A stretch of 39,289 nt of DNA from Gemmatimonadota bacterium (GCA_029879725.1 JAOUPR010000030.1:1-39289), one strand, 5' to 3'. Shown: positions 1-7,339, counted from the stretch's first letter. Notes: a model not told the origin generated them from the sequence alone. A program made the numbers and translations.

Positions 1-422
1 ACGACCCGGTCGTCGCGGCACCACATGTCGGGAAAGGAGGGAGCCGTGGTGGTCTGGAAGCCACTCGAGGGGCGCTGTGTACGGGTCAACTTCCTCCATC
101 CCGCTTCCTCCAGGACCGTATCGTAGGCCTCCGTCGCTTCCCTCTCCGATCCGCCCATCTCCGCCACCACCATGGTTCGGGAGCCCCGCACGATTCCGCC
201 CACCAACCGAGACCGGCTCCCCAGGGAAATCTTCCCGTCCAGTTCCGACGGGAGATCACCGACGAAGACACTGGTTCCGCCGTCCATTCCGGGAGACGAG
301 AACAGCGCCACCACCAGGTCCGCGGGCACGCTGGCGGTGTCGAGTTGTGCGGCGGCCGTGTGGGGGAGGGCCAGGACGAGGGCCGATGCGGGGACGAGGA
401 GGAACGACTTCAGGCGGGCCAT
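1..422 (-). CDS. Secreted protein of unknown function, truncated by window edge
   Basis: An open frame runs from an ATG at 422 off the left edge of the window with no stop, giving 140 visible codons. The N-terminus is a clear Sec signal peptide (MARLK, then a hydrophobic stretch ending in AAAQ near residue 26), so the product is exported. The mature part alternates short beta-like segments with an acidic helix (around residues 86-100) and carries no motif I recognise. The start is supported by GAGGTGA placed 3 nt upstream of the ATG. It is divergent from the ccdA-like gene across a 153-bp gap. No function is assigned; the family cannot be judged from a fragment. Confidence 0.75.
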   Translation of the reverse strand, partial: MARLKSFLLVPASALVLALPHTAAAQLDTASVPADLVVALFSSPGMDGGTSVFVGDLPSELDGKISLGSRSRLVGGIVRGSRTMVVAEMGGSEREATEAYDTVLEEAGWRKLTRTQRPSSGFQTTTAPSFPDMWCRDDRV

Positions 423-575
423 GACTCACCTCGGGTGCGGAGCCGAGAGGGACTTCCTGTCGGGCGCAGAGTAGGTGCCTCGCCGGGGGGGGCGCAACCG
501 GAGGGGGAGCGTTCCGGAACCCCTCCCGCCCCCCGGGGGTTGGAAGGGACCGACTCCCACCGGAACCTCTGCCCC

Positions 576-1307
576 ATGCTCCTGACCATCTTCCCGCAGA
601 TCGAGCCCGCCGGCGGGCTGGCGGCCGCCCTGTCGGCGAGCCCGCTCACCGCCCTGGCCGTCCTCTTCGGGGCGGGGGTCCTCACCAGCCTCACGCCCTG
701 CGTGTACCCGCTCGTCCCCATCACGGCGTCGGTCATCGCCGGGACGTGTTCCGAGGGGCAGGCGAAGTCGAGGACGGTGGGGCTCACCCTCACCTACGTG
801 GTGGGGATGGCGCTCCTGTACGCGATCCTGGGCGCCGTGGCCGGGGTGTCGGGGACGCTCTTCGGGTCCGTCGGCGCGAGTCCGTGGATGCTCCTGGGCG
901 TGGGGAACCTCCTCCTCCTCTTCGCCCTGGTCATGCTGGACGTCCTCCCGGTTCCTGTCCCCCGCGCCCTGATGCAGTGGGCGGGGTCACGGGGAGGGGG
1001 GTCGTACGGGGCGGTGTTCGTCATGGGGGCGGCCTCGGGGGTGGTGGCGGCTCCGTGCGGGGCGCCGGCATTCGCCGCGGTGCTCACCTGGGTGGCGGCC
1101 AGCGGCGCCGGGCTCATGGGGTTCGTCTACCTCTTCGTGTTCTCCCTGGGGATGAGCGCCGTCCTGGTGGCGGTGGGGATCTTCTCGGGCACGGTGGCCG
1201 TCCTTCCCCGGTCGGGACGTTGGATGGTGTGGACGAAACGGGCGGCGGCGGTCATCATGCTGGGGGTGGCCCAGTACTATTTCGTGAAGGCGGGATACAA
1301 CCTGTGA
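576..1307 (+). CDS. CcdA/DsbD-type membrane thiol-disulfide transporter
   Basis: A 243-residue protein matching the transmembrane domain of DsbD/CcdA, which carries reducing equivalents from cytoplasmic thioredoxin across the inner membrane to periplasmic thiol proteins. It has about six hydrophobic segments. The two membrane cysteines of the family are present: C42 in TPCVYPLVPIT and C161 in AAPCGAPAFAAV. The length suits stand-alone CcdA rather than full DsbD, which has extra periplasmic domains. The reading frame extends upstream to 345, but the codons before MLLTIFPQ do not look like protein of this family, so I place the start at 576; no strong Shine-Dalgarno is visible. The stop overlaps the ATG of the next gene (TGATG), so the TlpA-like protein is its likely partner. 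A role in cytochrome c maturation is plausible given the cytochromes nearby. Confidence 0.88.
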   Translation: MLLTIFPQIEPAGGLAAALSASPLTALAVLFGAGVLTSLTPCVYPLVPITASVIAGTCSEGQAKSRTVGLTLTYVVGMALLYAILGAVAGVSGTLFGSVGASPWMLLGVGNLLLLFALVMLDVLPVPVPRALMQWAGSRGGGSYGAVFVMGAASGVVAAPCGAPAFAAVLTWVAASGAGLMGFVYLFVFSLGMSAVLVAVGIFSGTVAVLPRSGRWMVWTKRAAAVIMLGVAQYYFVKAGYNL

Positions 1308-1885
1308 TGAGCTTCCTGAAGGGGGCGGAGCCGGGGGTTTCGAGGGTAGCGACGCCCGTGGAGTTCGGACGGGTCCTCATCCGTCGGGGCGCACGCGCGT
1401 GCGCCGTGGGCGCCGCACTGGTGTGGGCCCCCGTGGGCGCCGGCGCCCAGGACGTGGCCCTCCCCGTGGGGACGGTGGCGCCGGCGGCGGCGGTCCAGGA
1501 CCTGGACGGGAACGCGGTGGAACTCCTGGACGTGGTGGCGGGACGCCCCGCCGTCATCGAGTTCTGGGCGAGCTGGTGCGAGAACTGCGAGGCGCTCCAG
1601 CCCCAGATGGACCGCATCCACTCCGAATACGGAGACCGGGTGCAGGTGGTGGCCGTGGCGGTGGCCGTGTCCCAGTCGGTGCGCCGGGTGAAGCGGCACC
1701 TGGAGGAGCACGACCCCGGATACCCCTTCCTGTGGGATGCCACAGGTGCGGCGGTGCGTGCGTACCGGGCGCCCACCACCTCGGTGGTCATCATCCTCGA
1801 TGGAGAGGGGAAGGTAGCGTACACCGGGTCCGGCGGGGCGCAGGACCTCCTGGGGGCTCTGCGCGGGGTGCTGGACGGGAATTGA
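1307..1885 (+). CDS. TlpA/ResA-like secreted thioredoxin
   Basis: A 192-residue thioredoxin-fold protein with the active site WASWCENCEAL (C91 and C94, a CxxC pair). The N-terminus holds a basic stretch and then a hydrophobic segment ending in AGAQ near residue 48, consistent with export or membrane anchoring. The fold continues with a VVAVAV strand and the cis-Pro region APTTSVVIILDGEGKV. Family members reduce disulfides in periplasmic proteins, including apocytochrome c. The ATG overlaps the stop of the ccdA-like gene by one base, so the two are translationally coupled and probably act as one relay: CcdA passes electrons to this protein. Its exact client is not visible from the sequence. 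Confidence 0.87.
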   Translation: MSFLKGAEPGVSRVATPVEFGRVLIRRGARACAVGAALVWAPVGAGAQDVALPVGTVAPAAAVQDLDGNAVELLDVVAGRPAVIEFWASWCENCEALQPQMDRIHSEYGDRVQVVAVAVAVSQSVRRVKRHLEEHDPGYPFLWDATGAAVRAYRAPTTSVVIILDGEGKVAYTGSGGAQDLLGALRGVLDGN

Positions 1886-1919
1886 GGTAGGGCCAGGGGA
1901 AGGGCGATTCCGGACATTC

Positions 1920-1948
1920 TTGACGGGGGGCGTTCGTGCATTTATAAA
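1920..1948 (+). promoter_or_regulatory. Sigma70-like promoter of the methyltransferase-TetR operon
   Basis: TTGACG at 1920-1925 and TATAAA at 1943-1948 are separated by 17 bp, close to the housekeeping consensus and unusually AT-rich for this genome. Transcription would start near 1955, about 30 bp before the methyltransferase ATG at 1985. Confidence 0.7.
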
Positions 1949-1966
1949 TAAGCGAGCACTCACATA
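1949..1966. promoter_or_regulatory. Putative TetR-family operator
   Basis: An imperfect 18-bp palindrome, with arms TAAGCGAG and CTCACATA around a central CA, abuts the -10 box and covers the expected transcription start. Six of eight arm positions are symmetric. The GAG-N2-CTC core resembles operators of many TetR-family repressors. The regulator encoded at 2844-3497 in the same operon is the natural candidate to bind it. No binding data are implied. Confidence 0.55.
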
Positions 1967-1984
1967 CAAACAGGACGGCCTCCC

Positions 1985-2812
1985 ATGTTCCACCACTCTT
2001 CCCACGCCGCCCCGCGGCACCGCCACCTGGTCCTCGTCGTCGCCCTCGGCGGCGTCGTCACCCTCCTCCTCTTCCTCGGCTCCAGGGAGGGGTGGTGGTA
2101 CGTCCCGGCGGGAGCGGTGGCGTTTCACCTGGCGGCGGTGGGTGCCGTCGCCTTCGTGGTGTCCGGGATGGTGCGCCGCACGGCGGTGGGAACCCTGATC
2201 CGCTGGCCCCGCGTGTACGACGGGGTGGTGGGCGTGATGACGCTGGGGCGGGAGGGGCGGATGCGGGCGCGGACCCTGGAGTTGGCCGGGCTGAGGCCGG
2301 GGGACGCGGTGCTGGACGTGGGGTGCGGAACGGGGACACTCCTCGTGGGCGCGGCGGCCCGCGTGGGCGCCGCCGGAAGCCTCCATGGCGTCGAGCCCTC
2401 TCCCGAGATGCTGGCGCATGCCCGGCGCAAGGCGAAGGCCCGTGGGGTGGAGGTGACGCTCCTGGAAGGGGCCGCCGACTCGCTCCCCTTCGCCGATGCC
2501 TCTTTCGACGTCGTCTTCTGCACATTGGTGCTCCATCACATTCCGCCGGAGATGCGCCGGGAAGCGCTCCGTGAAATGCGGCGGGTGGCGCGTCCCGGGG
2601 GGCGGCTCGTGGTGATGGAGTTGGCCCGGCCGGCGTCGGTCTCGGGCGTTTTGGCGCCGGCGGCCCTCCTCCACGGCGTGCGCGGGCGGGGGCCGAGCCG
2701 CGCGCTGGTCGAGGTGCGGGAGGGGCTCGTGGAAGCCGGGTGTGACGGAGTCGAGGAACAGACCGCCGGGAGTGGGGTCGCCGTCACCATCGGACACGTT
2801 CCCGCTCCTTGA
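1985..2812 (+). CDS. Membrane-anchored class I SAM-dependent methyltransferase
   Basis: A 275-residue protein. Two hydrophobic segments lie near residues 15-31 and 41-60. They are followed by a Rossmann-type methyltransferase domain of the UbiE/Methyltransf_11 kind: motif I VLDVGCGTG at 109-117, an acidic residue ending strand 2 (HGVEPS), FDVVFCTLVLHHI as motif IV, and RPGGRLVVME after it. It would transfer a methyl group from S-adenosylmethionine to an unidentified, perhaps membrane-associated, substrate. It is the first gene of an operon with a TetR regulator 31 bp downstream, under the promoter and operator at 1920-1966. This suggests the methylation responds to a small molecule sensed by the regulator. 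The substrate cannot be read from sequence. Confidence 0.85.
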   Translation: MFHHSSHAAPRHRHLVLVVALGGVVTLLLFLGSREGWWYVPAGAVAFHLAAVGAVAFVVSGMVRRTAVGTLIRWPRVYDGVVGVMTLGREGRMRARTLELAGLRPGDAVLDVGCGTGTLLVGAAARVGAAGSLHGVEPSPEMLAHARRKAKARGVEVTLLEGAADSLPFADASFDVVFCTLVLHHIPPEMRREALREMRRVARPGGRLVVMELARPASVSGVLAPAALLHGVRGRGPSRALVEVREGLVEAGCDGVEEQTAGSGVAVTIGHVPAP

Positions 2813-2843
2813 GGGACGTCTCCCACCCATCCACGGGGACGCC

Positions 2844-3497
2844 ATGGGCCGTCACAAGCTGATCACCGACGAAGAGATCCTCGACGCGGCGAGGCGGGTG
2901 TTCGTGGCGCGGGGAATCGGTGCGTCCACCCGTGTGGTGGCCCAAGAGGCCGGTGTGTCCGAAGGGGTCCTCTATCAGAGATTCCGGACGAAGGCGGAGC
3001 TCTTCTTCGCCGCCATGGTCCCCCCGGCCCTCGACGTGGAGGGACTCCTGGCGACCGCGGACGGCGACGCGCTCGAGCACCTCGAGACGATCGCGCTGGC
3101 GCTCCTCGACTACTTCCGGCGCCTCGACGCCATCCTCGTCCCTCTGGTGTCCCACCCCGACTTCGACTTCGAGGAGTTCGCCGCCCGCCACCCACGGTCT
3201 CCTCTCAACCGCCTCCGCTTCGAGCTCCGCGACGCCGTCGCCGCGCGGGTCACCGCCGGTGAGATGGACGGGGATCCCAACATGACGGCGCTGACGCTCT
3301 TCACCACGATGCACAGCCTCGCCTTCATGGAGCGCCTGGGTGCACACGGAGGGCGGTTCGAGGACGAGGTGGTGCGGATGATGGTGCGGACGTTGTGGGA
3401 CGGCGTGGCGCCGGGACGGCCGAGGCGACGCTCCGACGAGGGTGGAGGTGTCTTCGGCGCGGCGGCGCCTCCCACTCCCCGGGACCTCCTCCCATGA
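2844..3497 (+). CDS. TetR/AcrR-family transcriptional regulator
   Basis: A 217-residue regulator. The N-terminal DNA-binding domain is textbook TetR: ITDEEILDAARRVF, then the helix-turn-helix with VVAQEAGVSEGVLYQRF and KAELFFAAM. The remaining all-helical region would be the ligand-binding and dimer domain and has no specific family signature I can name. The C-terminal 30 residues are Pro/Arg/Gly-rich and probably disordered. I chose the ATG at 2844 because MGRHKL leads straight into the HTH domain; the frame is open further upstream but overlaps the methyltransferase. It most likely represses its own operon through the palindrome at 1949-1966. Ligand unknown. Confidence 0.88.
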   Translation: MGRHKLITDEEILDAARRVFVARGIGASTRVVAQEAGVSEGVLYQRFRTKAELFFAAMVPPALDVEGLLATADGDALEHLETIALALLDYFRRLDAILVPLVSHPDFDFEEFAARHPRSPLNRLRFELRDAVAARVTAGEMDGDPNMTALTLFTTMHSLAFMERLGAHGGRFEDEVVRMMVRTLWDGVAPGRPRRRSDEGGGVFGAAAPPTPRDLLP

Positions 3498-3679
3498 ACG
3501 TCCGCGAAGCCATTCCCATCCAAGCGCCCCCGGAGACTCGTCCTGCGTGACTCCGTCCCGGTGGACCCGACACCGAGGTGACATGAGGTGAGGGGCGCGG
3601 GCGCGGCTACGTAGCCCGGACGTGGCTCCCACCGCGGGACGGCGTTCCGCCCTCCGCACGTGGCAGGTGGGCGCGAAAA

Positions 3680-3709
3680 GGCCCGGCACGCGACTTCGCG
3701 TACCGGGCC
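3680..3709 (-). terminator. Rho-independent terminator of the peroxiredoxin/electron-transfer block
   Basis: On the minus strand GGCCCGG and ACGCG pair with CGCGT and CCGGGCC around a 4-nt loop, with one mismatch, and the hairpin is followed directly by TTTT. It sits about 25 bp past the peroxiredoxin stop. It could also stop plus-strand transcripts from the TetR operon, although no U-tract is present in that direction. Confidence 0.8.
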
Positions 3710-3734
3710 GTCCCTCGCATCGGGCGGGTTGCGG

Positions 3735-4328
3735 TTACCCTTCGCCCTCCGGGTCCGGCGTCACCCGGTCGATGATCTCGGCCAACTCCTCGTAGGCCTG
3801 CGGATCGACCTGACGGAACTGGGGGATCACCCCCGCGATGTTTCCGTCGGGGCCCACCACGATCACCGAGCGGTTCTCCACCATGTTGTTGTCACGCCGC
3901 TTCCCCCCGAAGAGGGTGTAGGTGGCGCCCTCGTTGGCGGCGTCGCTGGCGAACACGAAGGGGAAGTCCGCGTCCTTCAGCCACGACCCCAACTCCTCCA
4001 CGGGATCGTTGGAGATGCCGATGAGGACCACGTTGCGTCCTTCGTTGAACAGGCTTGCGTACTGATCACGGTACGCTGTCATCTGGACTGTTCAGCCAGG
4101 CGTCCTGACGCGGTAGAAGAACGCCAGGACCACGGTCTCGCCGCGATAGTCGCTGAGGCGTAGGGGTTCCGCCAGCAGCCCGTAGCGGGTGGCGCCGGGG
4201 AGCGCGAAGTCCGGAGCCGGCTCACCTACGGCGAGGAGCCCGGACGCCGCCTCCTGGGCCCGGCCTTCGGCCGGGAGCCCCATGGCGATCAATCCCGTGA
4301 CGAGCGCCAGCGCATGAAGTCGTCGCAT
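3735..4328 (-). CDS. Secreted selenocysteine-containing peroxiredoxin (in-frame TGA at 4092-4094 read as Sec)
   Basis: The frame encodes a 197-residue AhpC/TSA-Bcp-type peroxiredoxin interrupted once, at codon 79, by TGA. Before it come a signal peptide (ending in GRAQ near residue 25), APDFALPG and VVLAFFYRVRTPG. After it come TVQMTAYRDQYASLF, VVLIGIS, and later the conserved Arg of RSVIVVGPDG. Homologues have Cys at exactly this point (TPGC), the peroxidatic residue, so TGA replaces the catalytic cysteine with no frame shift. The protein has no cysteine elsewhere, so without Sec it would be inactive. A SECIS-like hairpin begins at the TGA. The usual Pro seven residues before the catalytic site is Tyr72. 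AGAAGG precedes the ATG. It would reduce peroxides in the periplasm; the reductant is unknown. Alternative: a pseudogene with a TGC/TGT-to-TGA mutation. Confidence 0.82.
4046..4094 (-). promoter_or_regulatory. Putative bacterial SECIS element
   Basis: On the minus strand the TGA codon itself opens a 7-bp lower stem: TGAACAG (4094-4088) pairs perfectly with CTGTTCA (4052-4046). An internal loop follows, then a perfect 6-bp upper stem GCGTAC (4076-4071) with GTACGC (4062-4057), closing an 8-nt apical loop CGTGATCA. The apical loop starts 21 nt after the TGA and has G as its second base. Both match the known spacing and loop rule for bacterial SECIS elements bound by SelB. The structure lies within coding sequence, as is normal in bacteria. 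Confidence 0.75.
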
Positions 4329-4439
4329 GGTGCCTTCTCTGATTGGAGGAACTCTGCAGAGGGATCACAGCCATACCGTAGAGCGATGCCCGAGTTCCCG
4401 CCAGGGTGTTCCGTTCGCGCGCGGCGGGTGTCCTCGCTC

Positions 4440-5771
4440 CTACGGCGTGCCGAACTTGGTTTCGATCTCGATCCCGCAACTCCGCAGGAAGGGCGTGGGG
4501 AGCTCTCCACCGATGAACACGAACACCTGGCTGGACGGCACGGTCACCAGGTCGCCGCGGGTGGTGCCGGTGAGCGAGACGTACTCCGGGTGGATCTCCG
4601 CCGGAGTGGTCTCCCAGAGTGGCTCCACCCGTCCCGACGCGATGGCGTCTCCGATGCGCTCGTGGTTCTTGGGTTTGATGCGGCCGAAGGTGGATTTGCG
4701 GTAGGAGATGCGGACCTCGTTGGTGGAGTCGTCGGCCAGCGCGAGGGCGGCCTCCACCGCGGAGTCTCCGCCGCCCACCACCAGGATCCGGTCTCCGCTG
4801 TACGCCTCCGGCTCGCGGAGGGAGTAGGCCACGTGGGGCGCGTGCTCCCCCGGCACGCCCAGCTTGCGGGGCACGCCGCGCCGGCCGATGGCCAGGATCA
4901 CCCGTCGCGCCTCGAACGTCCCTCCGGTGGACGTCACCTGGAAGTGGTGCGGCCCGAGGCGCCGGATCCCCGACACCGTGGACCCGGTCCGGACCTCGAG
5001 CCCGGTGGAACGCGTCACCTCCTCCCAGAGGTCGATGAGGTCCTCCTTGAGGATGTCCCGCACGGGGAGCCTCCCGTACCCGGGGACGGTGACCGGACGC
5101 GTCATCACGAGCTTCTTGCGCGGATAGTGGCGCACCGTGCCGCCCACGTCCTCGCGCTCCAGCGTGAGGCAGGTCAATCCCGCGTGACGGGCGGCGAGGG
5201 AGGCGGAGAGCCCGGCCGGCCCGCACCCGACCACGATGACGTCGAGGAGACCGGATGGGCCGTCGGCTCCGATCCCCCGGTTCTTCGCCTTCACGATCCC
5301 CTCCACGCACTGGCGGCCCTGCTCGAAGGCGTTGGCCACCAGCCCCATCCCGCCCAGCTCCCCCACGATGTAGAGTCCGGGAACGTTGGTCTCGAAGTCC
5401 TCCTTGACCCGCGGAAGGTCCACTCCCCGGGACTCGGTTCCGAAGACCAGCTTGATGGCCTCCATGGGACACACGCGCTCGCAGAGGCCATGCCCGATAC
5501 AGCGAGCGGGCCGCACCGCGATACCCTGCCCGTGGCGGATCCCCAGCACGCCCTCCGGGCACATCTCCACGCAGTTCCCGATCCCGATGCAGCGGTCGGG
5601 GTCCACCACGGGGTGCAGGGAGACGGGCTCATGGAGACCGTAGCGGAGCGCCTCGATCTCGGCTTCGTCCGTTTCCCTCTCCACCTTCCTCTGACGGAGG
5701 AAGACGGGGAGCACCACCACGAGCGTGAGGAGGAGTCCGGTCCCCCAGATGATCAGCTGGTCCGTGCTCAT
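4440..5771 (-). CDS. Membrane-anchored ferredoxin-FAD/NAD(P) oxidoreductase, permuted flavoprotein fold
   Basis: A 443-residue protein. Residues 5-25 form an N-terminal membrane anchor. A ferredoxin-like module follows with CIGIGNCVEMCP (C61, C67, C71) and CIGHGLCERVCP (C91, C97, C101). Each motif lacks the second Cys of the standard CxxCxxCxxxCP (Ile64 and His94 instead), leaving three ligands per cluster. Next is TNVPGLYIVGELGGMG (129-144), a motif normally near the C-terminus of thioredoxin-reductase-like flavoproteins. The FAD motif VVGCGPAG (180-187) and NAD(P) motif VVGGGDSA (331-338) come after it. No redox CxxC like that of thioredoxin reductase is present. It probably moves electrons between NAD(P)H and the adjacent cytochromes at the inner membrane. 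Direction and partner are inference. Its stop lies 111 bp before the peroxiredoxin ATG. Confidence 0.85.
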   Translation of the reverse strand: MSTDQLIIWGTGLLLTLVVVLPVFLRQRKVERETDEAEIEALRYGLHEPVSLHPVVDPDRCIGIGNCVEMCPEGVLGIRHGQGIAVRPARCIGHGLCERVCPMEAIKLVFGTESRGVDLPRVKEDFETNVPGLYIVGELGGMGLVANAFEQGRQCVEGIVKAKNRGIGADGPSGLLDVIVVGCGPAGLSASLAARHAGLTCLTLEREDVGGTVRHYPRKKLVMTRPVTVPGYGRLPVRDILKEDLIDLWEEVTRSTGLEVRTGSTVSGIRRLGPHHFQVTSTGGTFEARRVILAIGRRGVPRKLGVPGEHAPHVAYSLREPEAYSGDRILVVGGGDSAVEAALALADDSTNEVRISYRKSTFGRIKPKNHERIGDAIASGRVEPLWETTPAEIHPEYVSLTGTTRGDLVTVPSSQVFVFIGGELPTPFLRSCGIEIETKFGTP

Positions 5772-5773
5772 GG

Positions 5774-7339
5774 TCAGAACACCCTCACCAGGCTGAAGCG
5801 CACGGACTCGCGACGGAGCCCGCCCCCACGCTGCGCGAAGACACGCAGGGAGCCCCGCAGCCCCGAGGGGAGCATGACATCCACGCCGGCCTCACCCCCG
5901 TGGGTCAGGCGGACTTCCTGAGCCGCCTCCCAGCGGTGGAGACGATACCCGAGGCGTCCGCGAACGTCGCCTCGCCCGATGACGAAGGAGGGCGCGGCCG
6001 TCACCGTGCGGGTGATGTCGTCCTTCCAGTAGGAGGCCATCCCCGCCAGCCCCACCCCATCGAGCCGGGGGAGTCGGGCCAGCGAGAAGGACGCCGAGGC
6101 GGCTCGCCCGTCGGTGGCCCCGACCCGCCGTGTGCCGTAGCCGTCCAGTCCCAACGACCCTCCCGAGCCATGGTACGCGAGCCCGAGCCCGACCCGCTCG
6201 TGTCGCGGCGCGAAGAGGTCTTCCAGGTACCAGGGGAGGTAGCTCTCCCTCCGCGCGGCGCTCGCCCGCACGAGCCACCCGGGAGACAGCACCACGTCGC
6301 CGCGCAGTTGGATCCGCGAGACCCGCCATCCGCCGGCCACCGGGTCCTCGTCCACCTGGAGATCCTGGCTCAGGCGGAAGGCCCCCACGCCCAGATGCTG
6401 ACTGAATCCCGCGAAGGTGTGGTCCGGGAGGGAGTCGGTGGGACGTACCGCGTGCGCGGAGGCCTCCCCGTCCCATCGCCATCCGGCTCCCCGATGGCGA
6501 GTCTCGAGGAACACGGTGGCCTTGGGCACCTCCAGGGAGGGGCGCTCGTTCCAGCGGTCCGGCTCGAATCCCACGATCACGCCGCCGCCGTGGTTCCTTC
6601 CGCCGGCCCGGAGGAGGAGGCCGTCCCAGTATCCGCTGTACGACTCGGCGGGGCTGGCGAAGCGCCCCAGCGTGACGCGGAAGGGCGCCGTGCCGAACTC
6701 CTTTTCCAGGTAGGCGGAGTACACCCGCACCGACGACTCCGGCGCCAACGGCGTGGGCCCGGCGTTGCGGTAGGACACCCGCATCCCGGTACGGAACCGG
6801 ATCCCGGCCCCCACGTCCGGCACGGTGAGGTCCAGGCGCAGGGCCGGACTGGTGAACTCCCGGGAGACGTCGTTGGAGGCGCTCCCGCCGAACGTGGTCA
6901 CGGATCGGTCGTGGCTCAACTCCGCGCCGATCCGGCCGTAGGCGCGCGGCCGCGCCGGTCGGGCCGGCTCCGCGGGTCGGGCACCGGGGCGGCCCGGGCC
7001 CGTGTCGCCGGGGGTGGCCGCGGGGACGGCACCGCCCGGACTCCGCACGGTGAGCACCTGCCCCCTGGTGACCGGGAAGACGGCTCCCGCGAAGGCGAGG
7101 ACCGAACGGTCGGCCGTGGCCGCCACCACCACCAGGGTACCCAGCACCGGACCGTCCGGGCCGCGGAGCACCACCAGCGTGTCGCCGGCCGCGACGCCGT
7201 CGGAGGCGCCCCGGTCGATGTACACGTTGCTCCCCGCGACCTGACGGACGGTGGCGTCGAAGACGTGCTGCGCCGTCACGGCGCGCGGGCTCACCGCCGT
7301 GGTGGCGAGTGCCGTCAGCAACAGGAGGAGGCGTCCCAT
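5774..7339 (-). CDS. Outer-membrane beta-barrel protein of a multihaem cytochrome cluster
   Basis: A 521-residue protein with a signal peptide (MGRLLLLL to VTAQ, about 24 residues). A small beta domain (about 25-105) with VYIDRGASDGVAAGDTLVV resembles the SH3-like domains found ahead of some envelope proteins. A Pro/Arg-rich linker follows, then roughly 380 residues of alternating amphipathic strands with aromatic girdle residues. The protein ends in VRFSLVRVF, the terminal Phe typical of outer-membrane barrels. Placed between the 13-haem cytochrome and the ferredoxin/FAD oxidoreductase, it may be the porin that sheathes a cytochrome in a trans-outer-membrane conduit; this is inference from context. 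Its stop lies 2 bp before the oxidoreductase start, so they are one transcription unit. Confidence 0.72.
   Translation of the reverse strand: MGRLLLLLTALATTAVSPRAVTAQHVFDATVRQVAGSNVYIDRGASDGVAAGDTLVVLRGPDGPVLGTLVVVAATADRSVLAFAGAVFPVTRGQVLTVRSPGGAVPAATPGDTGPGRPGARPAEPARPARPRAYGRIGAELSHDRSVTTFGGSASNDVSREFTSPALRLDLTVPDVGAGIRFRTGMRVSYRNAGPTPLAPESSVRVYSAYLEKEFGTAPFRVTLGRFASPAESYSGYWDGLLLRAGGRNHGGGVIVGFEPDRWNERPSLEVPKATVFLETRHRGAGWRWDGEASAHAVRPTDSLPDHTFAGFSQHLGVGAFRLSQDLQVDEDPVAGGWRVSRIQLRGDVVLSPGWLVRASAARRESYLPWYLEDLFAPRHERVGLGLAYHGSGGSLGLDGYGTRRVGATDGRAASASFSLARLPRLDGVGLAGMASYWKDDITRTVTAAPSFVIGRGDVRGRLGYRLHRWEAAQEVRLTHGGEAGVDVMLPSGLRGSLRVFAQRGGGLRRESVRFSLVRVF

Noticed and set aside
3498-3679. Possible small gene in the gap between the TetR gene and the terminator
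   Set aside because: Short frames here have no signal, membrane pattern or ribosome binding site; I see nothing coding in it.
4092-4094. Reading the TGA as a nonsense mutation or frameshift in a pseudogene
   Set aside because: The frame is intact on both sides, the stop lies precisely at the catalytic Cys codon, downstream family residues are kept and a SECIS-like hairpin follows. It stays the main alternative if no Sec machinery exists.
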